A DNA stretch of 64,000 nt from an uncultured Clostridia bacterium (GCA_944386805.1 CALXCO010000012.1:1-64000), one strand, 5' to 3'; shown: positions 7,833 through 16,118, counted from the stretch's first letter. Notes: generated from the letters alone by a model not told the origin. Numbers and translations: made by a program.

Positions 7833-7970
7833 TATAACCTCAATTTCTCCGTGCAACAAATTGGTGGGCGGCTCTTGCGGGAACATTTCTGACCAAAATT
7901 CCACCTGACCGCCTGCCGTCAGCCCTCCTCCGCGTCGGGCACGGGTGAAACGCGGGGATTTATCTGATGC
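7833..7970 (-). promoter_or_regulatory. Long 5' leader of queT, candidate preQ1-type riboswitch
   Basis: The predicted transcript has about 135 untranslated bases. They include CCGCGT/ACGCGG arms flanking a short loop, then AGGAGGG, a GC-rich segment, and sequence able to pair near the ribosome site. queT genes are commonly controlled by preQ1 riboswitches, and one class (preQ1-III) was described in Ruminococcaceae. The class cannot be confirmed by eye. Confidence 0.35.
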
Positions 7971-7976
7971 ACTGCT

Positions 7977-8005
7977 ATTTTAACATATTAGCTGACGCGT
8001 GGCAA
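7977..8005 (-). promoter_or_regulatory. Promoter of queT
   Basis: Minus-strand TTGCCA (8000-8005), a 17-bp spacer and TAAAAT (7977-7982). Confidence 0.65.
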
Positions 8006-8072
8006 CTGTCGCATTATAAAAATATTCACGGAAAATTTGCCGGATTTCCGGTATCTGGCGGGGGTGCACAGC

Positions 8073-8101
8073 TTGACTTTTAGGCGGCTTTCTCTTATAA
8101 T
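8073..8101 (+). promoter_or_regulatory. Promoter of secD-secF
   Basis: TTGACT (8073-8078), 17 bp, TATAAT (8096-8101). It leaves a 150-nt leader before secD that contains a hairpin plus T run at 8188-8215. Confidence 0.82.
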
Positions 8102-8257
8102 ATAGCTTATGTAGTGCCGTTTAGCGGAAAACACTCTTTCGACTGATCTGCCTTCCGGGATGGCCAGGCAACAAAACGCCGGTGCGTCTTTGTCTGGCCC
8201 GTTTCGGGGGCTTTTTCGCGGCAGCACAATAAACCACAGCATTGGAGGAATTGCTTC

Positions 8258-9655
8258 ATGAAACGAGTGCCAAAGCCCGTGTTTTTCATTGTGTCAATTC
8301 TCATTGTTGTCCTGACACTTCTGTCGCTGTTTGGTTTTAAGACAACCTATGGCGATAAGGAAACGGTGTATATCAAGGGCGGCAATGATATTCGATGGGG
8401 CATTGATATCAGGGGCGGCGTCGACGTAACCTTCACTCCGCCTGAAGGCGTCGAGGCAACAAAGAGCCAGATGGATGCAGCCAAAGAGGTCATCAACTCC
8501 CGTCTGGTTTCACTGAACATCACTGACTCGGAAGTGTATGTTGACTATGATAAATACCGGATTATCGTCCGTTTCCCGTGGAAAGAGGGCGAGACCGATT
8601 TTGACCCGCAGGCAGCAATTGAAGAGCTGGGCGATACCGCAGTTCTGACCTTCCGTGAAGGCCATGAGACGGACGATACCGGCGCACCTGCCGGCGTAAC
8701 TGCGGAAAACATCATCATCGACGGTGAGGATGTCAAGGAAGCCTATCCTTATTATAATCAGGAAGATCAGTCCTATGGCGTCAGCCTGGAACTGTATGAT
8801 TCCGGCAAGGAAGCTTTCGCCGAAGCGACGACCCGTCTTGCTTCAACAAAGGGCACCATCTCGATCTGGATGGACAACACGATGATCTCCTATCCGACGG
8901 TTAATACCCCCATTACCGACGGTCAATGCCAGATTACCGGTAACTTTACCGCTGAGGAGGCAACCTCCCTGGCAAACAAGATCAACTCCGGTGCGCTGCC
9001 GTTCAACCTGATTGCGGAAAACTACTCCACCATCAACCCGACGCTCGGCCTTGGTGCACGTGACGTCATGCTGATGGCAGGCGCGATTGCTTTTGTTGTC
9101 GTCTGTGTGTACATGATCTTCTTCTTCCGTCTACCGGGTGTCGTTGCGATGTTTGCACTGATGGGACAGGTTGCGGTTTCGATTGCCGCGATCTCCGGTT
9201 TCTTCGGATTTATGTCGTCCTTTACCCTGACGCTGCCGGGTATTGCCGGTATCATCCTGGGTGTCGGCATGGGCGTTGACGCCAACGTTATCACCTTTAC
9301 CCGTATCAAGGAAGAGGTCTGTGCAGGCAAGTCGATTGACGGCGCGATTGCGCTGGGTTATGACCGTGCGTTCTCCGCGATTCTCGACGGCAACCTGACG
9401 ACCATTATCACTGCGATTATCCTGATGGGTTCGTTTGGCCCGACCGATTCCTGGTTCGCAAAGCTGCTCAGCCCGCTGTTCTTTATGTTTGGTGCTTCGA
9501 CGGCCGGTACGATCTACTCTTTCGGTTATACACTGCTGGTTAGCTGTATCCTGAACTTTGTCTTTGGCGTAACGGCTTCCCGTCTGATGCTGCAGTCGTT
9601 GTCCCGGTTCAAGTGCCTCCGCAAGCCATATCTTTATGGAGGTGTTAAGAAATGA
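8258..9655 (+). CDS. secD: Protein translocase subunit SecD
   Basis: Proton-driven RND-type partner of SecYEG that helps pull preproteins across the membrane. The 465-residue protein has an N-terminal transmembrane segment (about 8-27), the conserved RWGIDIRGGVDVTF motif, an extracellular P1 domain to about residue 260, and five C-terminal helices with GVGMGVDANVITFTRIKEE, the RND core motif. GGAGGAATTGCTTC precedes the ATG. Its last bases overlap secF (ATGA), so the pair is translationally coupled. Confidence 0.96.
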   Translation: MKRVPKPVFFIVSILIVVLTLLSLFGFKTTYGDKETVYIKGGNDIRWGIDIRGGVDVTFTPPEGVEATKSQMDAAKEVINSRLVSLNITDSEVYVDYDKYRIIVRFPWKEGETDFDPQAAIEELGDTAVLTFREGHETDDTGAPAGVTAENIIIDGEDVKEAYPYYNQEDQSYGVSLELYDSGKEAFAEATTRLASTKGTISIWMDNTMISYPTVNTPITDGQCQITGNFTAEEATSLANKINSGALPFNLIAENYSTINPTLGLGARDVMLMAGAIAFVVVCVYMIFFFRLPGVVAMFALMGQVAVSIAAISGFFGFMSSFTLTLPGIAGIILGVGMGVDANVITFTRIKEEVCAGKSIDGAIALGYDRAFSAILDGNLTTIITAIILMGSFGPTDSWFAKLLSPLFFMFGASTAGTIYSFGYTLLVSCILNFVFGVTASRLMLQSLSRFKCLRKPYLYGGVKK

Positions 9656-10632
9656 GTTACGATCGCGAGAAAATTGATCAGCTGGTAAAGACTCCCAAAG
9701 GAATCCGGCTCCCGCATATTGACTTTGTCGGCCACCGGAAATTATACTACTCGATTTCCGGCGCCCTGCTGCTGATTGCAATCATTGTTTCGATTGTATT
9801 CGGCGTTAAGATCGACATCAAGTTTACCGGTGGTACAATTGCAACCTATTCTTATACCGGCACCATTGATGAAGACGATTTCGAAAAGACGGTTGAAGAT
9901 GTGACCGGACGTGAGGTTTCGGTCTCCGGTTCGCAGGACCTGCTGACCGGTGAAAACAACTTCACGGTCAACTTCTCCGATGCTGTTGCACTGGACGTTG
10001 AAGAACAGACCGCAATGAACCAGGCAATTGACGACGCTTATCCCGACAACAAAATTGAGCTGGTTACCGTCAGCTCGGTTTCTCCGACGATGGGCCTCGA
10101 CTTCCTGCTCAAGTGTATTGTAGCAGTCGGGTTTGCTTCGGTGGTCATGGTTATTTACGTCGGCCTGCGGTTCAGAAAAATCGGCGGTATGTCGGCCGGT
10201 GTCTGCGCGCTGGTTGCACTGCTGCACGACCTGTGCATGGTTTATGCGACCTTTGTAATTTTCCGGATGCCGCTGGATGATAACTTCATGTCGATCATGC
10301 TGGTTATCCTGGGCTACTCGGTCAACGATACCATTATCATTTACGACCGTGTCCGTGAGAACGAACAGCTCTACGGCAACAAGCTGACCCCGGCTGAAAT
10401 GGTCAACCTTTCGACCAACCAGTCGCTCAGCCGTTCGCTCCATACTTCGGCTACCACCATCTTCTCGATGCTGGTTGTTCTGATTATGGCGCTGATCAAT
10501 GGCGTTGATTCGATTGTTACCTTTACGCTGCCGCTGATAGTCGGTTTGATTTCCGGCACCTATTCGACCCTGTGCATTGCCTGCCCGACCTGGGTCGGCT
10601 GGCTGGAACACAAGGCCAAAAAGGCACGCTGA
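9652..10632 (+). CDS. secF: Protein translocase subunit SecF
   Basis: Partner of SecD in the translocation-assisting complex. The 326-residue protein has six predicted transmembrane helices, the IDIKFTGGTIATYSYTG motif after the first helix and VNDTIIIYDRVRENEQ, the family signature in the core. It starts within the secD stop (ATGA) behind GGAGGT. A terminator follows at 10650-10691. SecD and SecF are separate proteins here, not fused as in many Bacillus species. Confidence 0.96.
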   Translation: MSYDREKIDQLVKTPKGIRLPHIDFVGHRKLYYSISGALLLIAIIVSIVFGVKIDIKFTGGTIATYSYTGTIDEDDFEKTVEDVTGREVSVSGSQDLLTGENNFTVNFSDAVALDVEEQTAMNQAIDDAYPDNKIELVTVSSVSPTMGLDFLLKCIVAVGFASVVMVIYVGLRFRKIGGMSAGVCALVALLHDLCMVYATFVIFRMPLDDNFMSIMLVILGYSVNDTIIIYDRVRENEQLYGNKLTPAEMVNLSTNQSLSRSLHTSATTIFSMLVVLIMALINGVDSIVTFTLPLIVGLISGTYSTLCIACPTWVGWLEHKAKKAR

Positions 10633-10649
10633 CAGCTGAATATGTTTAT

Positions 10650-10691
10650 GAAGAGAGCATATCTCCTGAAAAGGATGTATGCTCTCTTTTC
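10650..10691 (+). terminator. Terminator of secD-secF
   Basis: GAAGAGAGCATA/TATGCTCTCTTTTC inverted repeat ending in a T run, 17 bases after the secF stop. Confidence 0.8.
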
Positions 10692-10737
10692 ATTTTGGAA
10701 TACTTCGGGAGAGGATAGTATAAAAAGTCCTTATTTA

Positions 10738-10766
10738 TTGACAGTTGGATGAAAATGTTTTATAAT
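10738..10766 (+). promoter_or_regulatory. Promoter of the EAL-domain gene
   Basis: TTGACA (10738-10743), 17 bp, TATAAT (10761-10766): a consensus sigma-A promoter about 50 bases before the start codon. Confidence 0.85.
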
Positions 10767-10817
10767 TGGATATAGTATTGTATAACATGCCGGTAACAGA
10801 AGGAGACAGATCGAGAG

Positions 10818-13082
10818 ATGGATGAAAAACTGATGCACCGGCGTCTGAGAAGGACAGCCGTCATAATTGTGCTGATCAGTCTGTTGCTGATTTTACTGGA
10901 AGGAATCGCGATGATTTCTTTGCAGAAAAACCTGAATGAAACAATCAAACAGCGAATCACCGGAGAAGCCGAAGAATATCAGGGCATGATTATGGACCAG
11001 ATCTACGCGAACCTGCAATCGCTCAACACACTGGCCAGCTTTATCAGACGCGGCGATCTGGATGATCAGGAATATTTTGCCCGCAGAATTGACGAGGCAA
11101 ATAAAAGCAACGATTTTATTTCGATGATGTTTATCGGATGTGATGGGCTGAATATCCTGTCCACCCTTGGACAGCCGATCCAGGTCGGCTTTAACCGGGA
11201 TAAGGTCGGCGAGGAAGTCTCTCAGCTGATTGATCGGAACATGAACGGGGAGATGGGCGTTTCCCAGATGTATCTCAGTAAGGTCGTCGACGCGACTGTC
11301 TTTGTGTACGGTGTCCCTGTTTACGATGAGGACGGGAATATGCTCGGCTCACTGCTGGCCAGCGATAATATTGACGTATTTTTTGATATGCTGAACGGCT
11401 CGAATGTTTTAAATGGAGCGGGTGTTCTGCATCTGGTGAATCAGGACGGCCAGTTCCTGATCCGTTCCCCGCAGATGATCGTGCAGAAGGAGATCAATTC
11501 GATTTTTGACGGACCTTACTGGTCGGGAGAGGATGAAAAGCAAAAGGCGCGCACCGCTTTGCAGAATCAGCAGAGCTTTTTCTCTTCCTTTCAGTACGAC
11601 GGCGATACCTATCAGTTTTTGCTGGAACCGGTCGGGGTGAACGGCTGGTATCTGTTCTGCCTGAATACCCCGCAGTCGCTGAGTGGGGATATTTACAGCA
11701 TGGTCCGGATTATGCAGATTGTCTTTTTTATCGTGCTGCTGATGTTTGTGCTGTTGATGATCTACGGGTACCGCAGCCTGCGCAGGCACAACCGTGAACT
11801 GCGCAGACTGGCTTATCATGACCAGCTGACCGGCTCGGATAATATGGTGCGTTTCAAGCAGAAGCTCCAGGCACGGCTGGAACGGTCGGAAGGCCTTTCG
11901 GTCATCGCCTTTAATATCCGCCGGTTTAAATTCATCAACGAGCTTTTCGGCAAGGAACAGGCTGACCTGCTGCTGCAATATATCGCCACAGTGTTTGCAC
12001 AGCATGTCCGGGAGGGTGAGTTTTTCTGCCGGGATGCGGCCGACTCCTTCTATGTTTGCCTGTCTGATACCGATAACGGGCGTGTTCTGGAATGGATTCA
12101 GTCCTTTATGGATGAGATCGGCTATACAACAGAACGGTATAACAGCAACTACCGTGTCGTTTTGTATTGCGGCGTCGAAGTCTGCCAGGATGGCAGCTGT
12201 CTGGATGAACAAATGCTGACCCATGCGCTGTTCGCGCTGGAAAATGCCAAGGGAACCCATTCTGATAACATTGTCTTTTATGACAGCCAGCTTCAGGAAA
12301 AACAGCAGCTCGAAAACCGGATTGAAAGCAGAATGCACGCCGCTTTGAAAAATGGCGAGTTCCGGATGTTCCTTCAGCCGAAGGTGCATCTGGAAGATGG
12401 GAAGCTGAGCGGAGCAGAGGCGCTGGTCCGCTGGGTCAGTGACAGCGGCCAGACATTTTATCCCGATCAGTTTATCCCATTGTTTGAACGGAACGGATTC
12501 TGCATCCAGCTGGATATTTATATGGTTGAGCTGGCCTGCCGTCAGATTCGCAGCTGGATTGATCATGGAATTCAGCCGGTGCCGATCTCGGTCAATCAGT
12601 CCCGTACCCTGTTTTTCACGCTGGACTATCTGGAAAAGCTGACCGGGCTGCTCAGCCGCTATCAGGTGGATGCCGGCATGATTACGCTGGAAGTTCTGGA
12701 AGGAATCGCGCTGGAAAATGTCGACCAGCTCAACCTCCGGATTGAACAGCTGCATCAACTGGGGTTTCGAGTGTCGATGGACGATTTCGGAAGCGGGTAC
12801 TCGTCGCTGAATACGCTGGCTCGGCTGAATATCGACGAGCTGAAACTCGACCGGGCGTTTTTGATGGAGATTTCCGGCGGCAGCGGTGAGCGCACCCGGC
12901 TGATTATGGAACAGATCATCCAGATGGTGCAGCACCTTGGAATTTCGACCGTCGTCGAAGGGGTGGAGACGGAAGAAAACGACCGGATGATTCGTGATAT
13001 GGGCTGTGACTTCGGGCAGGGCTATTATTACAGCCGTCCGATTCCGGCCGATGAATTTTCCAAACGCTTTATGCAGCAATAA
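10818..13082 (+). CDS. Membrane cyclic-di-GMP phosphodiesterase with degenerate GGDEF and intact EAL domain
   Basis: A 754-residue sensor enzyme. It has a transmembrane helix (about 13-35), an extracellular Cache-like sensor (about 36-295), a second helix (about 297-320), a GGDEF-fold domain (about 335-480) and an EAL domain (about 500-750). In the GGDEF fold the catalytic motif reads AADSF, so it cannot act as a cyclase but may bind GTP or regulate. The EAL domain keeps EALVRW, the Asn of SVNQS, DDFGSGYSSL, the Lys of ELKLDR, the Glu of VVEGVE and the Gln of GQGYYY, so hydrolysis of c-di-GMP is expected. It is monocistronic between a good promoter and a terminator. Confidence 0.92.
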   Translation: MDEKLMHRRLRRTAVIIVLISLLLILLEGIAMISLQKNLNETIKQRITGEAEEYQGMIMDQIYANLQSLNTLASFIRRGDLDDQEYFARRIDEANKSNDFISMMFIGCDGLNILSTLGQPIQVGFNRDKVGEEVSQLIDRNMNGEMGVSQMYLSKVVDATVFVYGVPVYDEDGNMLGSLLASDNIDVFFDMLNGSNVLNGAGVLHLVNQDGQFLIRSPQMIVQKEINSIFDGPYWSGEDEKQKARTALQNQQSFFSSFQYDGDTYQFLLEPVGVNGWYLFCLNTPQSLSGDIYSMVRIMQIVFFIVLLMFVLLMIYGYRSLRRHNRELRRLAYHDQLTGSDNMVRFKQKLQARLERSEGLSVIAFNIRRFKFINELFGKEQADLLLQYIATVFAQHVREGEFFCRDAADSFYVCLSDTDNGRVLEWIQSFMDEIGYTTERYNSNYRVVLYCGVEVCQDGSCLDEQMLTHALFALENAKGTHSDNIVFYDSQLQEKQQLENRIESRMHAALKNGEFRMFLQPKVHLEDGKLSGAEALVRWVSDSGQTFYPDQFIPLFERNGFCIQLDIYMVELACRQIRSWIDHGIQPVPISVNQSRTLFFTLDYLEKLTGLLSRYQVDAGMITLEVLEGIALENVDQLNLRIEQLHQLGFRVSMDDFGSGYSSLNTLARLNIDELKLDRAFLMEISGGSGERTRLIMEQIIQMVQHLGISTVVEGVETEENDRMIRDMGCDFGQGYYYSRPIPADEFSKRFMQQ

Positions 13083-13086
13083 ACAG

Positions 13087-13127
13087 AAAAAACGAAGGGC
13101 AGACAGCTTGCTGACCCTTCGTTTTTT
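13087..13127. terminator. Bidirectional terminator between convergent genes
   Basis: AAAAAACGAAGGG(T)CAG/CTGACCCTTCGTTTTTT inverted repeat with T runs on both strands. It ends the EAL gene (+) and the PadR operon (-). Confidence 0.88.
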
Positions 13128-13139
13128 ATTTGTAGATTG

Positions 13140-13349
13140 TTATTTCTGCCGTCGTATCAGCAGGCGGATACCCCATTCAATGGCCAGTAATCCCAGATAA
13201 AAGGCTGCCCATACAACAAAGCTGGTCAGCCGGATGGCAGGTGTCTGAACCGCTCCGCTGCCGTCCACCGTGCGGACAAACAGATGGACACTCACACCGG
13301 CAAAAACCATCAGTTGAAGTATCTGTAAAATAAGCCATCCCTTTTTCAT
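13140..13349 (-). CDS. Small two-helix membrane protein of the PadR operon, unknown function
   Basis: A 69-residue protein with hydrophobic helices at about 5-24 and 40-62 and a basic end (RLLIRRQK). It has a GGAGGGATACAA ribosome site before the ATG. It is the third gene after padR and the HAAS membrane gene, 42 bases downstream of the latter. No family is recognised. Position suggests it works with, or is regulated together with, the HAAS protein. Confidence 0.7.
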   Translation of the reverse strand: MKKGWLILQILQLMVFAGVSVHLFVRTVDGSGAVQTPAIRLTSFVVWAAFYLGLLAIEWGIRLLIRRQK

Positions 13350-13391
13350 TTGTATCCCTCCAATTCATGAATGGACGGGGAATGTGTCTGC

Positions 13392-14096
13392 TCAGTTGGA
13401 CCGGCCAATCGCTTCCAGAATGATGGAAACAACACCGCAGAGGATGCCGCCGAGCGGGAACAGCACCCATGCCGGGTGCCATGCGCCGCCGAATACGCCG
13501 AGCAGGAAAAACAATGCGGTCGCACCCAGCATAATCAGTGAACAGGCAATTTCCTCAGCCTTTTTGGTCCAGTGTTTGCCGCCTGGCTGTTTGAGCTGAT
13601 GGAGCGGAATTCCCATCTGGAGCAGCCGTTTGTTGCGTCCATAGGCGAGGGCAGAGTAGACAATAATCACGGCACCTACACCTCCCAGCAAAAACAGAGA
13701 GGTGACCGCCAGCATATCCGACCAGAAGACTTCCGAGAAAAAGATACAGCCGAGCAGTCCCAGGATACAGAAGATGATGCCAACCGAAAGGCCGATCGCA
13801 AATTTCCTGCCAAGTTCCGCATATTCCAGGTGCATTTCCTGTGCCGGATTGAGGCTGGTTCCTGACCCCATCGGATTGATGCCCAGTTCTTCACAGATCT
13901 CCTCCATGCTGCCGAATTCCCCGACGACAATTCCCAGCGCTTCTTCCTCACTGCGTCCCCAGCTGAGCAGCGTCTCATATTTGTCCTCGCTGCTTTCGAT
14001 CAGTTTCTGACGCATTTCCGCCGCGGCATCGGTACGCGGCATTAAATAAAACAGATTGTCAATATACTCCGTTACTTTACTCATAGCTGTCTGCAT
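13392..14096 (-). CDS. HAAS-domain (PadR-associated) membrane protein
   Basis: A 234-residue protein. Residues 5-70 form a helical HAAS-type domain (KVTEYIDNLFYLM...EALGIVVGEFGSMEEI), a domain often found in genes next to PadR regulators. The rest has about four hydrophobic helices in two pairs (about 99-120, 125-150, 182-203, 208-227). Function is probably envelope sensing or transport-associated signalling. The first ATG directly abuts GAGGGG; the next in-frame ATG at 14084 (MSKVTEY) lies 12 bases after it, so the start is uncertain by four codons. It begins 12 bases after the padR stop. Confidence 0.85.
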   Translation of the reverse strand: MQTAMSKVTEYIDNLFYLMPRTDAAAEMRQKLIESSEDKYETLLSWGRSEEEALGIVVGEFGSMEEICEELGINPMGSGTSLNPAQEMHLEYAELGRKFAIGLSVGIIFCILGLLGCIFFSEVFWSDMLAVTSLFLLGGVGAVIIVYSALAYGRNKRLLQMGIPLHQLKQPGGKHWTKKAEEIACSLIMLGATALFFLLGVFGGAWHPAWVLFPLGGILCGVVSIILEAIGRSN

Positions 14097-14108
14097 CCCC
14101 TCAAAAGT

Positions 14109-14513
14109 TTAATGTTTTTCATCTGCCCGCCGGAACACTTCGGCCGGATACTCCACGGAAGATGCACCGTGGGTCGGAGGCGGAAGGAGGTTGGGCAGGG
14201 TGAACCGGTCGATTAGCTGTTTGGTTTCCATCCATTCGGCGCATTTTTCCTGATAATATGCAGTGCCTTCCGGCGTGATATGAAAGTAGGTCCGTTTTCT
14301 GCCCATTGTTTCATTGCCGGAGTAGGAGGTCACCAGCCCGTTTTTTTCCAGCCGGGTCAGGACCGAATACAGGGTCGTTTCCTTCATCTGGTAGGTATGC
14401 CCGCTGCGGACGGCGATTTCCTGCATCAGGTTATAGCCGTAGGAATCCTGCTGGATAAGCAGTCCCAGCACGATAATGTCATTATATCCGCGGAGGATAT
14501 CGCTGCTGATCAA
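14109..14513 (-). CDS. PadR-family transcriptional regulator
   Basis: A 134-residue winged-helix repressor. ISSDILRGYNDIIVLGLL is the characteristic N-terminus, and the wing segment YSVLTRLEKNGLVTSYSGNETMGRKRTYFHITPEG is clear. The start codon is TTG (14511-14513) with GGTGAG four bases upstream; no ATG would keep the conserved first helix. PadR proteins usually repress their own operon, here the HAAS membrane gene and a small membrane gene. A dyad at 14541-14573 just downstream of the -10 box is the likely operator. Confidence 0.92.
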   Translation of the reverse strand: MISSDILRGYNDIIVLGLLIQQDSYGYNLMQEIAVRSGHTYQMKETTLYSVLTRLEKNGLVTSYSGNETMGRKRTYFHITPEGTAYYQEKCAEWMETKQLIDRFTLPNLLPPPTHGASSVEYPAEVFRRADEKH

Positions 14514-14540
14514 ATACTCACCGCCTTACTTTATCTGTCG

Positions 14541-14573
14541 TACTACATCTGATGTACTATATCTGACGTAGTA
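14541..14573 (-). promoter_or_regulatory. Dyad operator, probable PadR binding site
   Basis: Outer arms TACTAC/GTAGTA flank an inner palindrome TACATC-T-GATGTA (14544-14556). The site covers the predicted transcription start, right behind the -10 box, where repressor binding would block initiation. Confidence 0.6.
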
Positions 14574-14602
14574 ATTATAACATACCGACAAACCTCTGTC
14601 AA
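14574..14602 (-). promoter_or_regulatory. Promoter of the padR operon
   Basis: Minus-strand TTGACA (14597-14602), 17 bp, TATAAT (14574-14579). Confidence 0.85.
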
Positions 14603-14729
14603 TCACCTGCGGATGGTTTTTGAATATTTTTTCGATGGAATCAATTTTTCCATAATGTGAGCAGTATCTTTGCTTCATTTATCGGAACGATCCTGTTAAA
14701 ATCACGCTGAACCGGTCTGGAAACAGAGC

Positions 14730-14820
14730 AGGTCCAGGGCGGCAGCCCTGGGCGCACGTAAGTGCGCAATGACCGCCAAAACACAGCCCCTTCTTCCTGT
14801 TGAACAGGGAGAAGGGGCTG
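14730..14820 (+). repeat. Cluster of three adjacent palindromes, copy 2 of the hairpin repeat family
   Basis: Hairpins at 14734-14751 (CCAGGGC/GCCCTGG), 14752-14767 (GCGCAC/GTGCGC) and 14784-14820 (CAGCCCCTTC/GAAGGGGCTG, nearly perfect over 17 bp). The opening GCAGGTCCAGG...CCTGG followed by a CGC-starting hairpin matches the minus-strand reading of 4142-4186. No gene overlaps it. Confidence 0.55.
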
Positions 14821-14864
14821 ATGTGCAAAAAGAAATGGATTTCTGTTTTTTTTTCCGATATCAC

Positions 14865-14895
14865 TTGACATGGAGTCAACTTAAAGTTGTACAAT
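14865..14895 (+). promoter_or_regulatory. Promoter with 19-bp spacer, MerR-type architecture
   Basis: TTGACA (14865-14870) and TACAAT (14890-14895) are separated by 19 bp. The spacer region contains two dyads, TGAC-atgga-GTCA and AACTT-a-AAGTT. Over-long spacers with dyads are the hallmark of MerR-family-activated promoters. No merR gene is in the window. Confidence 0.6.
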
Positions 14896-14923
14896 GAATA
14901 AAAACATAACAGGAGGATATACA

Positions 14924-16036
14924 ATGGAAAAGTCAAAAGTTTATTTTACCAGTTTCCGCTGTAAAATCGGCGTCAGCCAGCTGGACAAGCTCCGCAAGCT
15001 GCTGAATGCCGCAGGAATGGGCAAGATCGACTTCCAGGATAAATTCACCGCAATCAAAATTCATTTTGGCGAGCCGGGCAACCTTGCCTATCTGCGCCCC
15101 AACTATGCTAAAGTCGTGGCAGATATGATTCGCGAGATGGGCGGCCGTCCCTTCCTGACCGACTGCAATACCCTGTATGTCGGACGCCGGAAAAACGCGC
15201 TGGACCATCTGGACGCGGCGTATGAAAACGGCTATAACCCCTTTACCACCGGCTGCCAGATCATTATCGGCGATGGCCTGAAAGGTACCGATGACGTCGA
15301 AGTGCCGGTCGAGGGCGGCGTTTATGTAAAGAACGCAAAAATCGGCAAGGCTATCATGGACGCAGATATCATCATCTCGCTGAGCCACTTCAAAGGACAT
15401 GAGTCCACCGGTTTTGGCGGAACCTTTAAAAACCTCGGCATGGGCTGCGGTTCCCGCGGCGGTAAGATGGAGATGCACTCTGCCGGTAAACCGTCGGTCG
15501 ATCATGCACTCTGCGTCGGATGCGGCATCTGCCGGAAAAACTGTGCACATGACGCAATTTCCATCGAGGACCATAAGGCGACGATTGACCACAGCCGTTG
15601 TGTCGGCTGCGGACGCTGCATCGGTGCCTGCCCGAAAGACGCGGTCAGCCCGGATTACGATGAGGCGAACGATGTCCTCAACTGCAAGATTGCCGAGTAT
15701 ACCAAGGCAGTCATTGACGGTCGTCCCAACTTCCATATCAGCCTGATTGTCGACGTTTCGCCCTACTGCGACTGCCACGGCGAGAACGATGTCCCGATTA
15801 TCCCGGATATCGGTATGCTGGCGTCGTTTGACCCGGTTGCGCTGGACCAGTGCTGCGCAGATCTGTGCAACAAGGCGCCGGTTATGGCGGGTTCGGTGCT
15901 GGATACCGAGCGGGAACAGTGCCATCACGACCATTTCACCGACGTGCATCCTGAGACCAACTGGAAGAGCTGTCTGGAACATGCGGTCAAGCTGGGCATG
16001 GGCAGCCGCGATTATGAGATGATTACAATCGAATAA
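14924..16036 (+). CDS. DUF362-domain iron-sulfur protein
   Basis: A 370-residue protein with an N-terminal DUF362 domain (about 1-185 and again after 235) interrupted by two ferredoxin-type [4Fe-4S] motifs, CVGCGICRKNCAHDAI (about residue 193) and CVGCGRCIGACPKDAV (about 222). DUF362 proteins are common in anaerobes and are thought to be redox or iron-sulfur-related; the substrate is unknown. GGAGGATATACA before the ATG at 14924 favours this start over one ten codons earlier. It is monocistronic with a terminator at 16054-16086. Its unusual promoter suggests induction by a specific stress or metal signal. Confidence 0.9.
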   Translation: MEKSKVYFTSFRCKIGVSQLDKLRKLLNAAGMGKIDFQDKFTAIKIHFGEPGNLAYLRPNYAKVVADMIREMGGRPFLTDCNTLYVGRRKNALDHLDAAYENGYNPFTTGCQIIIGDGLKGTDDVEVPVEGGVYVKNAKIGKAIMDADIIISLSHFKGHESTGFGGTFKNLGMGCGSRGGKMEMHSAGKPSVDHALCVGCGICRKNCAHDAISIEDHKATIDHSRCVGCGRCIGACPKDAVSPDYDEANDVLNCKIAEYTKAVIDGRPNFHISLIVDVSPYCDCHGENDVPIIPDIGMLASFDPVALDQCCADLCNKAPVMAGSVLDTEREQCHHDHFTDVHPETNWKSCLEHAVKLGMGSRDYEMITIE

Positions 16037-16053
16037 GATTGCGCAAGATGCTG

Positions 16054-16086
16054 CGGCGGGAATTGAAAGGTTTCCGCCGTTTTTTA
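16054..16086 (+). terminator. Terminator of the DUF362 gene
   Basis: CGGCGGGAA/TTTCCGCCG stem followed by TTTTTT. Confidence 0.85.
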
Positions 16087-16089
16087 TGC

Positions 16090-16118
16090 TTGACAACCGA
16101 CCGGCGAGGCGTTACCAT
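16090..16118 (+). promoter_or_regulatory. Promoter of the IlvD/Edd dehydratase gene
   Basis: TTGACA (16090-16095), 17 bp, TACCAT (16113-16118), right after the preceding terminator. Confidence 0.7.
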
